Of a stretch of 64,000 nucleotides of DNA, positions 53,409-62,017 are shown piece after piece. Position numbers and translations under genes: made by a program. Within the stretch, counting starts at the first letter, position 1. Each line of letters opens with the position of its first letter. Source of the stretch: Flavobacterium sp. 140616W15 (lineage in GTDB: Bacteria; Bacteroidota; Bacteroidia; Flavobacteriales; Flavobacteriaceae); contig NZ_CP033068.1 of the NCBI RefSeq assembly GCF_003668995.1, positions 3,038,001-3,102,000 on the forward strand, given 5' to 3'. Under the pieces are notes generated by a model. It was not told the DNA's origin, searched no databases, and worked only from the letters and a program-made list of their open reading frames with translations.

Positions 53409-54719
53409 TTACGCTCTCACGATTTTTGCTCCAATTGCTCTCAATCGTTCGTCGATACGCTCGTATCCACGGTCGATTTGTTCTATATTTTGAATTGTGC
53501 TTGTTCCTTTTGCTGATAAAGCAGCAATTAACAATGATATTCCAGCACGAATATCTGGTGATGACATTGTAGTCGCTTTTAATTGTGATTCGAAGTTATG
53601 TCCCATAACAACAGCTCTATGCGGATCGCACAACATAATTTTTGCTCCCATGTCGATTAGTTTATCAACGAAAAACAAACGGCTTTCGAACATTTTTTGG
53701 TGAATTAAAACGTCTCCTTTTGCTTGTGTTGCTACAACCAAAACAATACTTAATAAATCTGGTGTAAATCCAGGCCATGGTGCATCGGCAATGGTTAAGA
53801 TTGATCCATCAATATCTGTTTTTACTTCATATCCATTTACGTGAGCAGGAATATAAATATCATCGCCACGTTTTTCTATTGTAATTCCTAATTTTCTAAA
53901 TGTATTTGGAATCAATCCTAAATTATCCCAGCTTACATTTTTGATAGTGATTTCACTTTTAGTCATTGCTGCTAATCCAATCCAAGATCCGATTTCGATC
54001 ATATCTGGAAGAATTCTGTGCTCACAACCACCTAAGCTTTCAACTCCTTCGATAGTCAATAAATTTGAACCTACTCCTGAAATTTTAGCTCCCATTGAGT
54101 TTAACATCTTACATAATTGCTGTAAGTAAGGCTCACAAGCCGCATTATAAACAGTAGTTTTCCCTTTTGCCAAAACCGCTGCCATAACGATATTAGCAGT
54201 TCCTGTTACAGATGCTTCATCAAGCAACATATCTGTACCAGTTAATCCTTCTGGAGCTTCTACACCATAAAAGTGATCTTCTCTGTTATATCTAAATTTA
54301 GCTCCTAAATTAATGAATCCTTCAAAGTGTGTATCTAATCTACGGCGACCTATTTTATCTCCCCCTGGTTTAGGAATATATCCTTTTCCAAAACGTGCTA
54401 AAAGAGGCCCTACAATCATAATTGAACCGCGAAGTGCTCCTCCTTCTTTCTTGAAAGCTTCTGTTTCAAGATAATTCACATTAACCTCATCAGCTTGAAA
54501 TGTAATTGAACTTGGTTCGTTTTTTTGGATTTTCACTCCTAAATTTCCTAGAAGCGTAATCAATTTATTGATATCTATAATATCAGGAATATTATTAATC
54601 TTTACTTTTTCTGAGGTTAAAAGTACTGCACACAAAATTTGTAATGCTTCGTTTTTTGCTCCTTGTGGAGTGATTTCTCCTTTTAAAGGAATTCCACCTT
54701 CAATTTTAAAAATTCCCAT
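53409..54719 (-). CDS. murA: UDP-N-acetylglucosamine 1-carboxyvinyltransferase, with Asp at the fosfomycin-target position
   Basis: The 436-residue enzyme makes the first committed peptidoglycan precursor, transferring enolpyruvate from PEP to UDP-GlcNAc. The active-site Lys is K22 in QGAKNEAL. The loop that in E. coli reads GGCxIGAR reads PGGDKIGRRRLDTH here, so residue 121 (E. coli Cys115) is Asp. Cys-to-Asp MurA enzymes remain active and are not alkylated by fosfomycin. The remaining domains look complete. It is followed by a cation efflux gene and preceded by an inverted pair of octamer arrays. Confidence 0.95.
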   Translation of the reverse strand: MGIFKIEGGIPLKGEITPQGAKNEALQILCAVLLTSEKVKINNIPDIIDINKLITLLGNLGVKIQKNEPSSITFQADEVNVNYLETEAFKKEGGALRGSIMIVGPLLARFGKGYIPKPGGDKIGRRRLDTHFEGFINLGAKFRYNREDHFYGVEAPEGLTGTDMLLDEASVTGTANIVMAAVLAKGKTTVYNAACEPYLQQLCKMLNSMGAKISGVGSNLLTIEGVESLGGCEHRILPDMIEIGSWIGLAAMTKSEITIKNVSWDNLGLIPNTFRKLGITIEKRGDDIYIPAHVNGYEVKTDIDGSILTIADAPWPGFTPDLLSIVLVVATQAKGDVLIHQKMFESRLFFVDKLIDMGAKIMLCDPHRAVVMGHNFESQLKATTMSSPDIRAGISLLIAALSAKGTSTIQNIEQIDRGYERIDERLRAIGAKIVRA

Positions 54720-54730
54720 ATTACTTTTTT

Positions 54731-54825
54731 AAGGTTCTGAGTCACTGAGGCTCTAAGACACTAAGGCTTTTCTTTACAAATAAAAGGCTCAGCAACTTAG
54801 TCACTTAGATACTTAGCAACTTTTA
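54731..54825. repeat. Inverted pair of degenerate octamer arrays between murA and the DUF4290 gene
   Basis: 54731-54770 holds five octamers on the minus strand sense (plus strand AAGGTTCT, GAGTCACT, GAGGCTCT...). 54786-54825 holds about five in the plus sense (GGCTCAGC, AACTTAGT, CACTTAGA...). As inverse arrays they can fold into a long imperfect hairpin. The second overlaps the stop of the DUF4290 gene. Confidence 0.65.
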
Positions 54826-55545
54826 TTTTTGATTATTATTCTTTTGAAACGGTTTTTGCTTTCCTTGCCCTTTTGTATTCTTATTATTCTGAATTTTAGG
54901 TTGTCCAGCTGGTGTGATTTTATTTGATATACGTTTGTTTGTACGTAATAAATCTGTTGTATTTAAAAGTTCTTCTGAACTTTGTAGCAGGTTAATTTTC
55001 CCATCTGACAGTTCGTACAAATGTTCAAAAATAACATCGTCCTTTACTGTATCTTTATTCCAGCTTAGGTAAGATTTTTTCATATGATTGGCAATTACCA
55101 ATACTAATGCATTCTTCATCTCACCATCTTCCCATTTGTTTGCAACATCAATCATGTACTTGATGTTGTTACCGTAATATCTGTATTTTGGATAGTTTTG
55201 CGGATATTTTAATACATCTGGTTTTAGTTGTAATACTTCTCGAGATGGTATTGGATATGGAGATTCTACATCTAATTTAAAATCAGACATAATAAAAAGC
55301 TGATCCCAAAGCTTATGCTGAAAATCGGGCACATCACGCAAATGCGGATTCAAGCTCCCCATTACCTGAATAATATATTTCGCTGCTTTATTACGCTGTT
55401 CAGGGTCTTCAATAGCAGTAGCCTGATCTATCAATTTTTGCAAATGACGACCGTATTCTGGAATGATTAAATGCTGTCTTTCAGAATTATATTCTAAATT
55501 AAAAACAACATCATTCGCATTTTCTTTTTTATATTTTTCGCTCAT
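54823..55545 (-). CDS. DUF4290 family protein
   Basis: The 240-residue protein has the DUF4290 sequence (VFNLEYNSERQHLIIPEYGRHLQKLIDQA..., VMGSLNPHLRDVPDFQHKLWDQLF). A Lys/Asn/Gln-rich disordered tail (about 205-240) follows. No signal peptide is present. The family is nearly restricted to Bacteroidota and uncharacterised, commonly beside murA and DUF493 as here, which suggests an envelope or division-related link. It lies two bases after the DUF493 gene, forming an operon. Confidence 0.88.
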   Translation of the reverse strand: MSEKYKKENANDVVFNLEYNSERQHLIIPEYGRHLQKLIDQATAIEDPEQRNKAAKYIIQVMGSLNPHLRDVPDFQHKLWDQLFIMSDFKLDVESPYPIPSREVLQLKPDVLKYPQNYPKYRYYGNNIKYMIDVANKWEDGEMKNALVLVIANHMKKSYLSWNKDTVKDDVIFEHLYELSDGKINLLQSSEELLNTTDLLRTNKRISNKITPAGQPKIQNNKNTKGQGKQKPFQKNNNQK

Positions 55546-55547
55546 AA

Positions 55548-55844
55548 TTATAGTGAAACTATACCTTCAATTATAGAAACTTCTTTGTATTTACTAATTA
55601 CATCATCTGAGCTTTTCATAGTAACATCTATCGAAACACTGGTAAATTTACCTGTTTTAGATTTTGTAGTTTTGATTACTGCTCCCATACTATCAAAAGC
55701 TTTCTCTACGCGCTCGACATTATCCCCTACTGAAGGCATAATAAATTTATACAAATACTCTGCTGGCCAAGTGTTAGTATTATCTAACTCAACCTTTAAT
55801 CTTTCGTAAAATTCGGCGATGGTTTTTTCTTTATCTTCGTCCAT
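55548..55844 (-). CDS. DUF493 family (YbeD-like) protein
   Basis: The 98-residue protein has the alpha/beta YbeD/DUF493 pattern: AFYERLKVELDNTNTWPAEYLYKFIMPS, then VERVEKAFDSMGAVIKTTKSKTGKFTSVSIDVTMKSSDDVISKYKEVS. These are ACT-like regulatory domains of unknown ligand. It begins the cluster DUF493-DUF4290-murA-cation efflux on the minus strand. A 229-base AT-rich gap to the divergent esterase gene shows no clear element. Confidence 0.88.
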   Translation of the reverse strand: MDEDKEKTIAEFYERLKVELDNTNTWPAEYLYKFIMPSVGDNVERVEKAFDSMGAVIKTTKSKTGKFTSVSIDVTMKSSDDVISKYKEVSIIEGIVSL

Positions 55845-56073
55845 TATCTCATTAAAATAGACGCAAATATACGGTTTTGATTTGAGAATTTATATTTAGC
55901 TTTTGGGATTTTTTCTCAATGAGATACATTCGTTAAAATTAGCTTTATTTTCACCTTCTATCAGACTAATTGCTATTGGTTAAAATTGTTAAAATAACAG
56001 AATTTGGCCTATCCTATTTTATTATTTTATCTTTGATTGATTCAAAATTCCAAATAATAAAAAAATCACTACA

Positions 56074-56964
56074 ATGAGAATGCCTTATTTCTACTTACTA
56101 TTTATTTTTTCTTTTATTTCAAATTCTATTACAGCACAAGAAGTCAAGACCTTAACCTATTTCCAGAATGACTCAATTAAACTAGATCTTGATTTATATT
56201 TACCTAAAAAATCTAACAAAAAAACACCTCTTGTAATTTTTGCTCATGGTGGCGGTTTTTCAGGTGGAGATCGTTTTGGCGAAAGAAATTTTGCCACTAG
56301 TCTTGCTAAAAAAGGAATTGCCGTAGCGAGTATCTCATACACGCTTTACATGAAGGACAAAGATTTTGGATGCACCTCACCTTTGTCTGAAAAAATTAAA
56401 ACCATACAAATTGCTGTTAGTGATACATGGCAAGCAACTTCTTATTTAATTAGAAACAAAAACACTTACAATATTGATGATTCGAAAATATTTATTGCAG
56501 GAATTAGTGCCGGTGGTGAAATTGCGTTTCATGCTTCTTTTTGGGACTACAAATCAATGAATTTGTATTCTAATAATTTACCAGAAAAATTTAAATACAA
56601 AGGCCTTATCGGAGGTTCTGGAGCGATTATAAATGTAGATTTAATTACTTCTGAAAATGCTATTCCGATGTTACTTTCGCATGGAAGCGAAGACTCAACT
56701 GTTCCTTATGCTACGGGATCACATCGCTCCTGCCCTACAGACTCGAAGGGCTTCATGATACTTTCTGGTTCTTATTCGGTTTACAATCGTATGATTTCAT
56801 TAAAAAAAGATATCGAACTAATTACTTCTTCTGGAGCCGAACATGAATTTTGTGGCTATTTATTTAGAGAAGAACCTGATTATGTTCTGGACTTTATAGA
56901 TAATGTTATTGCAAAAAGAAAATTCGAATCGCATATTATTATTCCTGCCGAGAAAAAGATTTAA
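56074..56964 (+). CDS. Secreted alpha/beta hydrolase (carboxylesterase-type)
   Basis: The 296-residue protein has a signal peptide (SFISNSITAQ). FAHGGGFSGGDRF (about 55-67) gives the HGGG oxyanion motif of the hormone-sensitive lipase/BD-FAE group. Nucleophile Ser lies in IAGISAGGEIAF, Asp near HGSEDSTVPY and His in SSGAEHEFCGY. It probably hydrolyses esters (for example acetyl or feruloyl groups) outside the cytoplasm; the substrate is not known. It is monocistronic, followed by repeat-rich DNA. Confidence 0.86.
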   Translation: MRMPYFYLLFIFSFISNSITAQEVKTLTYFQNDSIKLDLDLYLPKKSNKKTPLVIFAHGGGFSGGDRFGERNFATSLAKKGIAVASISYTLYMKDKDFGCTSPLSEKIKTIQIAVSDTWQATSYLIRNKNTYNIDDSKIFIAGISAGGEIAFHASFWDYKSMNLYSNNLPEKFKYKGLIGGSGAIINVDLITSENAIPMLLSHGSEDSTVPYATGSHRSCPTDSKGFMILSGSYSVYNRMISLKKDIELITSSGAEHEFCGYLFREEPDYVLDFIDNVIAKRKFESHIIIPAEKKI

Positions 56965-57060
56965 GAACATTTAGCTAAAATCAATAACCACACAAAACAA
57001 ATAATCCATTGGTTAAAACCAACGGCAATTTAAAAAACAATCTAATAATCTAGGGCTTTG
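56965..57060. repeat. REP-like palindrome region after the esterase gene
   Basis: CCATTGGTTAAAACCAACGG (57006-57025) resembles CCAACGGTTAAAACCGTTGG at 42337-42356. TTTAGCTAAAATCAATAA (56970-56987) is a decayed form of the TTTGGCTAAAGCCAATAA found after the RAYT at 2500. Confidence 0.65.
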
Positions 57061-57130
57061 TTTTCAGCGTGACTTATTAAATCTTGTAGTTTTTTTTTCA
57101 CACCTAACTTACTAAAGATAACCAAACAAA

Positions 57131-57196
57131 CACATAACTCATCACTGATTAGGCAGATTCGCTATCGCGAAGAACTGGATTCAGACGGGTTATGTG
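57131..57196. repeat. 66-nt imperfect palindrome with CACATAAC/GTTATGTG ends
   Basis: The ends are exact inverses. Inside, CTGA/TTCAG, CAG/CTG and TTCGC/GCGAA also pair around a short loop, leaving bulges. The segment is more GC-rich than its surroundings. No gene accompanies it. The remaining bases of 56965-57435 contain only this and neighbouring repeats. Confidence 0.55.
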
Positions 57197-57267
57197 CTAA
57201 ACTTTAAACATTTCATCTGACAGTCCAAAAATCTAATAAATCCAAAAAAAACCAAATATAACCTCCA

Positions 57268-57340
57268 TAGCCCTGATGGAAGTGAAAATCCTTTTTCTTT
57301 TTTCTTTAAAAAGGAAAAGATTGAAGCAAACAGCAGGAAC
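57268..57340. repeat. 72-nt imperfect inverted repeat, copy 2 (TAGCCCTGAT...AGCAGGA element)
   Basis: It aligns end to end with 29907-29978: TAGCCCTGAT, ATCCTTTTT, TTTCTTTAAAAA, AAAGAT, then AAACAGCAGGA. Differences often fall where pairing is kept. Confidence 0.8.
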
Positions 57341-57435
57341 TTTACCTACTAAAAATAAATAAATCGCTCGCTTCAAAAAAAAAATCTTGTATTATACCAA
57401 TAAGTTTAGGTAAATTTGCACTTTATTTTTAGAAA

Positions 57436-57969
57436 GTGCAGAAAGAAATTATTGTTATTATTGGTGGCCCAGGTACGGGAAAGTCTACAATTATTGATGG
57501 TTTAGTAGCCGATGGATATTGCTGTTATCCCGAAATTTCTAGACAAGTAACCCTTGAGGCTCAAAAAGAAGGAATCGAACAACTGTTTCTTGAAAAACCC
57601 TTGTTATTTAGTGAAAAGCTACTGGAGGGAAGGATAAAACAATTCGAAAATGCTAAAGCAGAACCAGCGGAAGTAGTTTTTATTGATAGAGGAATTCCTG
57701 ATGTTGTGGCTTATATGGACTACATAGGCGATAATTACCCTGAACATTTTAAAGAAGCATGCGAAGTTTGCAAATATTCTAAAATTTTTCTACTTCCGCC
57801 TTGGGAAGAAATCTACAAGAGTGACGGTGAACGTTACGAAAACTTCGAACAAGCAAAAACGATCTACAATCATCTAGTGGAAACGTACAAAAAATATGGC
57901 TACGAACTAATTGAAGTTCCTAAAGACACAGTAACTAACCGAATTCTTTATATCTTAGATAAAATTTAG
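57436..57969 (+). CDS. P-loop ATPase, NadR/Ttd14-like AAA family
   Basis: A GTG start at 57436 gives 177 residues beginning with the P-loop strand IIVIIGGPGTGKST (Walker A at 9-16). It continues with VFIDRGIPDVVAYM (Asp-Arg-Gly motif of nucleoside-kinase-like proteins) and a final LIEVPKDTVTNRILYIL. No other start precedes the P-loop in frame, so GTG is required. This is the AAA_28 (NadR/Ttd14-like) fold. It could be a small-molecule kinase or regulator; the substrate is unknown. It lies 65 bases before recQ. Confidence 0.85.
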   Translation: MQKEIIVIIGGPGTGKSTIIDGLVADGYCCYPEISRQVTLEAQKEGIEQLFLEKPLLFSEKLLEGRIKQFENAKAEPAEVVFIDRGIPDVVAYMDYIGDNYPEHFKEACEVCKYSKIFLLPPWEEIYKSDGERYENFEQAKTIYNHLVETYKKYGYELIEVPKDTVTNRILYILDKI

Positions 57970-58034
57970 TCGGAGTTTTTAAGGTTGGTAAAACTAGAAG
58001 CTGCTTTCTAAATTGTTAACTTTAATTCTGACAA

Positions 58035-59927
58035 ATGCACGAAGCATTAGCAATTCTTCAAAAATACTGGAAACATGATCGTTTCCGTCCTTTACAAAAC
58101 GAAATCATCGATTCCGTTTTAGAAGGGCAAGATACTTTTGCCTTATTACCAACGGGTGGAGGAAAATCAATTTGTTTTCAGGTTCCATCAATGATGAAAG
58201 AAGGAATCTGCCTTGTGATTTCGCCTTTGATTGCCTTAATGAAAGATCAGGTTGCTAATTTGCAAAAACGCGACATTAAAGCAATTGCTCTTACCGGTGG
58301 AATTAATACGGAAGAAATTATTAATCTTCTGGACAATTGCCAGTTTGGGAATTATAAATTCCTTTACTTATCTCCTGAACGACTTCAATCGGACTGGATT
58401 CTTGATCGTGTAAAGAACTTACCTATAAATTTTATTGCCATAGATGAGGCACATTGTGTTTCGCAATGGGGGCACGACTTCCGACCTGCTTATCTTAAAA
58501 TTTCTGAACTTAAAAAATTTTTCCCTAAGATTCCTTTTCTAGCTTTGACCGCTACAGCAACTCCAAGAGTTATAGAAGATATCAAAACTGAATTGGGATT
58601 AAAAGATACAAAACTTTTCCAGCAATCATTTGCCAGAGAAAACATAGCCTACATGGTTTTTGAAGTTGAAGACAAGCTATATAGAACAGAACAGATTTTA
58701 AAAAAAAATCCACAACCTTCTATTATATATGTACGCAATCGAAAATCTTGTCTAACTATTTCGGCTCAATTAGAATCTTTAGGATTTAAGGCTACTTACT
58801 ATCACGGTGGTCTTACTACTAAAGAAAAAGATAAAAACATGCAATTGTGGATGACTGAAAAGGCGCAAGTTATTGTTGCCACTAATGCATTTGGAATGGG
58901 AATTGACAAACCCAATGTTAAAACTGTAATTCACACTCAATTACCCGAAAATATAGAAAACTATTATCAGGAATCTGGGCGTGCTGGGCGTAATGGAGAA
59001 AAATCTTTCTCAGTTTTACTTACCAGTGCTTCTGATACTGCTAATGCCGAAAGTCAGTTTATTCAAAATTTGGCCGACAAAAAGTTTTTAACTGCGATGT
59101 ATATTAAACTTTGTAATTATTTCCGAATTGCCTACGGTGAAGGAATCGATGAAGAGTTTTCTTTTAATCTGAATCGTTTTTGTCATAAATACGATTTTCC
59201 CACTTTAAAAACTTACAATGCATTACAGTTTTTAGACAGACAAGGCATCATTACTTTATCACAAGGTTTTTCTGAAAAAATAACCATGCAATTTCTAATA
59301 GAGTCTAAAGAAGTTATTCGATATATAAGTATGAATCCAAATGACGAGGAAATTATTCTCGCCATTTTACGAACTTATCCTGGCATCTATGAAATGAAGA
59401 CTCCATTTAACCTTCAACTTATTGCCAAAAAATCCAGCAGTTCAGAAGCTGAAGTACATACCGTTTTGCAAAAACTAAAAGAAAAAGAAATTATAGAATA
59501 TAATAGCAAGAACAACGATGCGACTATATTATTTAATGAAATTCGCGAGGATGCACTCACAATTAATAGAATTGCAAAATATCTTGAAAAACAAAACAAT
59601 CTGAAAAAAGACCAACTAAAATCGGTTTTGGATTACGTTAATGAACATAAAACATGTAAAAGCAAACTGATTCTAGAGTATTTTGGAGAAAAAACAACTA
59701 CTGATTGTGGTATTTGCTCCTATTGCATTACCAAGAAAGCCAAAAAATCAAAAAACTCTATTGCACAAGACATTCTAGATTTATTAAAAAACGAAGAGTT
59801 AAGCTCCAGAGACATACAGACTCGAACTAATAGTACCGCTGATGACGTTGTTCATACATTACAAGAATTATTAGAAGAGAATCACATTATAATAAAACCG
59901 AATAATAAATACACTTTAAAATCATAA
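58035..59927 (+). CDS. recQ: ATP-dependent DNA helicase RecQ
   Basis: The 630-residue helicase has motif 0 and Walker A (LLPTGGGKSICFQVP, about 36-50), the DEAH box AIDEAHCVSQWGHDFRP, motif VI QESGRAGRNG and a zinc site built from KTCKSK and DCGICSYC. The C-terminal part after the zinc module is short (QDILDLLKNEELSSRDIQTRTNSTADDVVHTLQELL...), a winged-helix-like region. No HRDC domain is present. It unwinds DNA 3' to 5' in recombination and repair. Its stop overlaps the fmt start by one base (TAATG), so the two are translationally coupled. Confidence 0.95.
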   Translation: MHEALAILQKYWKHDRFRPLQNEIIDSVLEGQDTFALLPTGGGKSICFQVPSMMKEGICLVISPLIALMKDQVANLQKRDIKAIALTGGINTEEIINLLDNCQFGNYKFLYLSPERLQSDWILDRVKNLPINFIAIDEAHCVSQWGHDFRPAYLKISELKKFFPKIPFLALTATATPRVIEDIKTELGLKDTKLFQQSFARENIAYMVFEVEDKLYRTEQILKKNPQPSIIYVRNRKSCLTISAQLESLGFKATYYHGGLTTKEKDKNMQLWMTEKAQVIVATNAFGMGIDKPNVKTVIHTQLPENIENYYQESGRAGRNGEKSFSVLLTSASDTANAESQFIQNLADKKFLTAMYIKLCNYFRIAYGEGIDEEFSFNLNRFCHKYDFPTLKTYNALQFLDRQGIITLSQGFSEKITMQFLIESKEVIRYISMNPNDEEIILAILRTYPGIYEMKTPFNLQLIAKKSSSSEAEVHTVLQKLKEKEIIEYNSKNNDATILFNEIREDALTINRIAKYLEKQNNLKKDQLKSVLDYVNEHKTCKSKLILEYFGEKTTTDCGICSYCITKKAKKSKNSIAQDILDLLKNEELSSRDIQTRTNSTADDVVHTLQELLEENHIIIKPNNKYTLKS

Positions 59928-60874
59928 TGGAAAAATTAAGAATCATATTTATGGGGACTCCCGAATTTGCTGTTGGAATTCTGGACACTATAATAAAGAA
60001 CAATTATAATGTTGTTGGTGTTATTACTGCAGCAGACAAACCAGCTGGTCGTGGTCAAAAAATAAAATATTCGGCTGTAAAAGAATATGCATTAGCTAAT
60101 AATCTTAATTTATTACAACCTACTAATTTAAAAGACGAAGTCTTTTTATCTGAATTAAAAGCCCTGAATGCTAATTTACAAATTGTAGTAGCTTTTAGAA
60201 TGCTTCCAAAAGTTGTATGGGAGATGCCTTCACTAGGAACTTTTAATCTTCATGCTTCCCTACTTCCTAATTACCGTGGTGCAGCCCCTATTAACTGGGC
60301 TATAATAAATGGAGAAACAAAAACTGGTGTTACTACCTTTTTTATAGATGATAAAATCGATACTGGAGCTATGATACTTAGTTCTGAAATAGAAATTGAA
60401 CCTTCCGAAAACGCAGGACAACTTCATGACCGATTAATGCATTTAGGAAGCAAAACTGTTATTGAAACATTACAAGCAATTGAAGCTGGAAATGTAACTA
60501 CAATAATTCAGGAAGAATCTGCAGAAATTAAAACTGCCTACAAGCTAAACAAGGAAAATTGCAAGATTGACTGGACAAAACCAGCATCAACAATCAATAA
60601 TTTAATAAGAGGATTAAGTCCTTATCCAGCTTCTTGGTGTTTCTTAAAAGACCAAAGTGAAGAATTAAGCATAAAAATATATGAAGCAAAGCCTATTTTC
60701 GAAACGCATGATCTTCCAATTGGTAGCCTAATTAGCACCAAAAAGGAGATTAAAATTGCAGTTGCTGATGGTTATATTCAATTATTGAGTTTGCAATTAC
60801 CAGGGAAAAAACGAATGACCGTTGCAGAATTGCTAAATGGGATCACTTTTTCTGACAAGGCAAAAGTGTACTAA
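59927..60874 (+). CDS. fmt: Methionyl-tRNA formyltransferase
   Basis: The 315-residue enzyme formylates initiator Met-tRNA from 10-formyl-THF. RIIFMGTPEFAVGILD opens the N-terminal domain, and FNLHASLLPNYRGAAPINWAIINGE carries the catalytic Asn-His region. GVTTFFIDDKIDTGAMI adds the Asp. The C-terminal OB domain (about 205-315) is present. It overlaps recQ by one base; this coupling is conserved in some Bacteroidota as far as I recall. Confidence 0.96.
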   Translation: MEKLRIIFMGTPEFAVGILDTIIKNNYNVVGVITAADKPAGRGQKIKYSAVKEYALANNLNLLQPTNLKDEVFLSELKALNANLQIVVAFRMLPKVVWEMPSLGTFNLHASLLPNYRGAAPINWAIINGETKTGVTTFFIDDKIDTGAMILSSEIEIEPSENAGQLHDRLMHLGSKTVIETLQAIEAGNVTTIIQEESAEIKTAYKLNKENCKIDWTKPASTINNLIRGLSPYPASWCFLKDQSEELSIKIYEAKPIFETHDLPIGSLISTKKEIKIAVADGYIQLLSLQLPGKKRMTVAELLNGITFSDKAKVY

Positions 60875-60894
60875 CATCAACAAAATAAGGCTAC

Positions 60895-60910
60895 TTACTA
60901 AATTTAGTGA
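60895..60910. promoter_or_regulatory. Palindrome TTACTAAATTTAGTGA, copy 3
   Basis: Fifteen of 16 bases equal copies 1 and 2. It lies 145 bases before the HU start and upstream of its promoter. Confidence 0.4.
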
Positions 60911-60980
60911 TGTTTTTAGGTGGTTTTATGAACAAAAAAAGCAAGTTATTAACAATTCAAACTAAAATTAAACAAAACGC

Positions 60981-61010
60981 TTGCAAGGAACGTATTTCCT
61001 ACTAAATTTG
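60981..61010 (+). promoter_or_regulatory. Promoter of the HU gene
   Basis: TTG at 60981-60983 and TAAATTTG at 61003-61010 are spaced 19 apart. Transcript start is about 40 bases before the ATG. Confidence 0.6.
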
Positions 61011-61054
61011 TGTATTGACAATTTTTTTTAACCAACAATTAATAACTAATTATT

Positions 61055-61327
61055 ATGAACAAATCAGAATTAATCGATGCTATTGCTGCTGATGCAGGAA
61101 TTACAAAAGCTGCAGCAAAATTAGCTTTAGAATCATTTTTAGGAAACGTAGGTGCAACTTTGAAAAAAGGTGGGAGAGTATCATTGGTAGGTTTTGGATC
61201 ATGGTCAGTATCAGCTAGAGCTGCTAGAGACGGAAGAAACCCTCAGACTGGAAAAACTATTCAAATTGCAGCTAAGAATGTTGTAAAATTTAAAGCAGGA
61301 GCTGAATTAGAAAGTGCAGTTAACTAA
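61055..61327 (+). CDS. HU family DNA-binding protein
   Basis: The 90-residue protein has the HU/IHF fold: MNKSELIDAIAADAGITKAAAKLALESFL, then GRVSLVGFGSWSVSARAARDGRNPQTGKTIQIAAKNVVKFKAGAEL. The DNA-intercalating RNPQTG loop is intact. It organises the nucleoid. It is a single gene with its own promoter and terminator. Confidence 0.95.
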   Translation: MNKSELIDAIAADAGITKAAAKLALESFLGNVGATLKKGGRVSLVGFGSWSVSARAARDGRNPQTGKTIQIAAKNVVKFKAGAELESAVN

Positions 61328-61356
61328 TAACAAGTTACATACGCTTTTAATATAAT

Positions 61357-61386
61357 TAAAACCTTCCATATGGAGGGTTTTTTTTT
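61357..61386 (+). terminator. Terminator of the HU gene
   Basis: The stem AAAACCTTCC/GGAGGGTTTT (one mismatch) with an ATAT-type loop is followed by a nine-T run. Confidence 0.8.
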
Positions 61387-61453
61387 GCTCTTTGACGATT
61401 TTATTTACGATTTTAAAAAATTTATTCTTAAATTTAATAAAAATTGTAACGAT

Positions 61454-62014
61454 ATGATTTCAGAAAAATTAAAAAAAGGACACCTACTTATTGCTGAGCC
61501 TTCTATAATTGGAGACTTATCATTTAATAGATCAGTGATCTTATTAGCAGATCACAACGAAGAAGGCTCGATAGGTTTCATCATAAATAAGCCACTAAAA
61601 TACACCATTAATGACTTAATTCCAGAAATCCAGGCCACATTCAGAATCTATAATGGTGGTCCAGTAGAGCAGGATAATCTTTATTTCATCCATAATATAC
61701 CCGATTTAATCCCAAATAGTATTGAGATTTCAAACGGAATATATTGGGGAGGAGATTTTGAATCCACAAAAGACCTAATTAACAGCGGTGCAATCAACAA
61801 GAACAACATACGTTTCTTTTTGGGTTACACTGGCTGGGATGAACATCAATTAGAAACAGAAATGCAGAATAATTCCTGGATTATAGCTGATAATAATTAT
61901 AAAAATAAAATTATCGGAAAATCACCAACACATTTTTGGAAACAACAAATTATCGAACTAGGAGGAGATTATCTCATTTGGTCTAATGCACCAGAGAATC
62001 CGTACCTCAACTAA
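61454..62014 (+). CDS. YqgE/AlgH family protein
   Basis: From the ATG at 61454 (an upstream 28-codon extension is not family-like) this is 186 residues. LKKGHLLIAEPSIIGDLSFNRSVILLADHNEEGSIGFIINKPL is the AlgH opening; VEQDNLYFIHN and FFLGYTGWDEHQLETEM follow. The family is widespread, without a settled role, and implicated in regulation in some bacteria. No signal peptide is present, so it is cytoplasmic. Confidence 0.92.
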   Translation: MISEKLKKGHLLIAEPSIIGDLSFNRSVILLADHNEEGSIGFIINKPLKYTINDLIPEIQATFRIYNGGPVEQDNLYFIHNIPDLIPNSIEISNGIYWGGDFESTKDLINSGAINKNNIRFFLGYTGWDEHQLETEMQNNSWIIADNNYKNKIIGKSPTHFWKQQIIELGGDYLIWSNAPENPYLN

Positions 62015-62017
62015 TAT

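Noticed and set aside
54731..54825. Periodic octamers considered as a CRISPR array
   Set aside because: Units are 8 bp, degenerate and without spacers; no cas genes are present.
57131..57196. Integron attC site
   Set aside because: Core bases do not fit the attC consensus, the site is single and no integrase is in the window.
61370..61453. Longer N-terminus for the AlgH-like protein
   Set aside because: The extension runs through the HU terminator and is not family-like.
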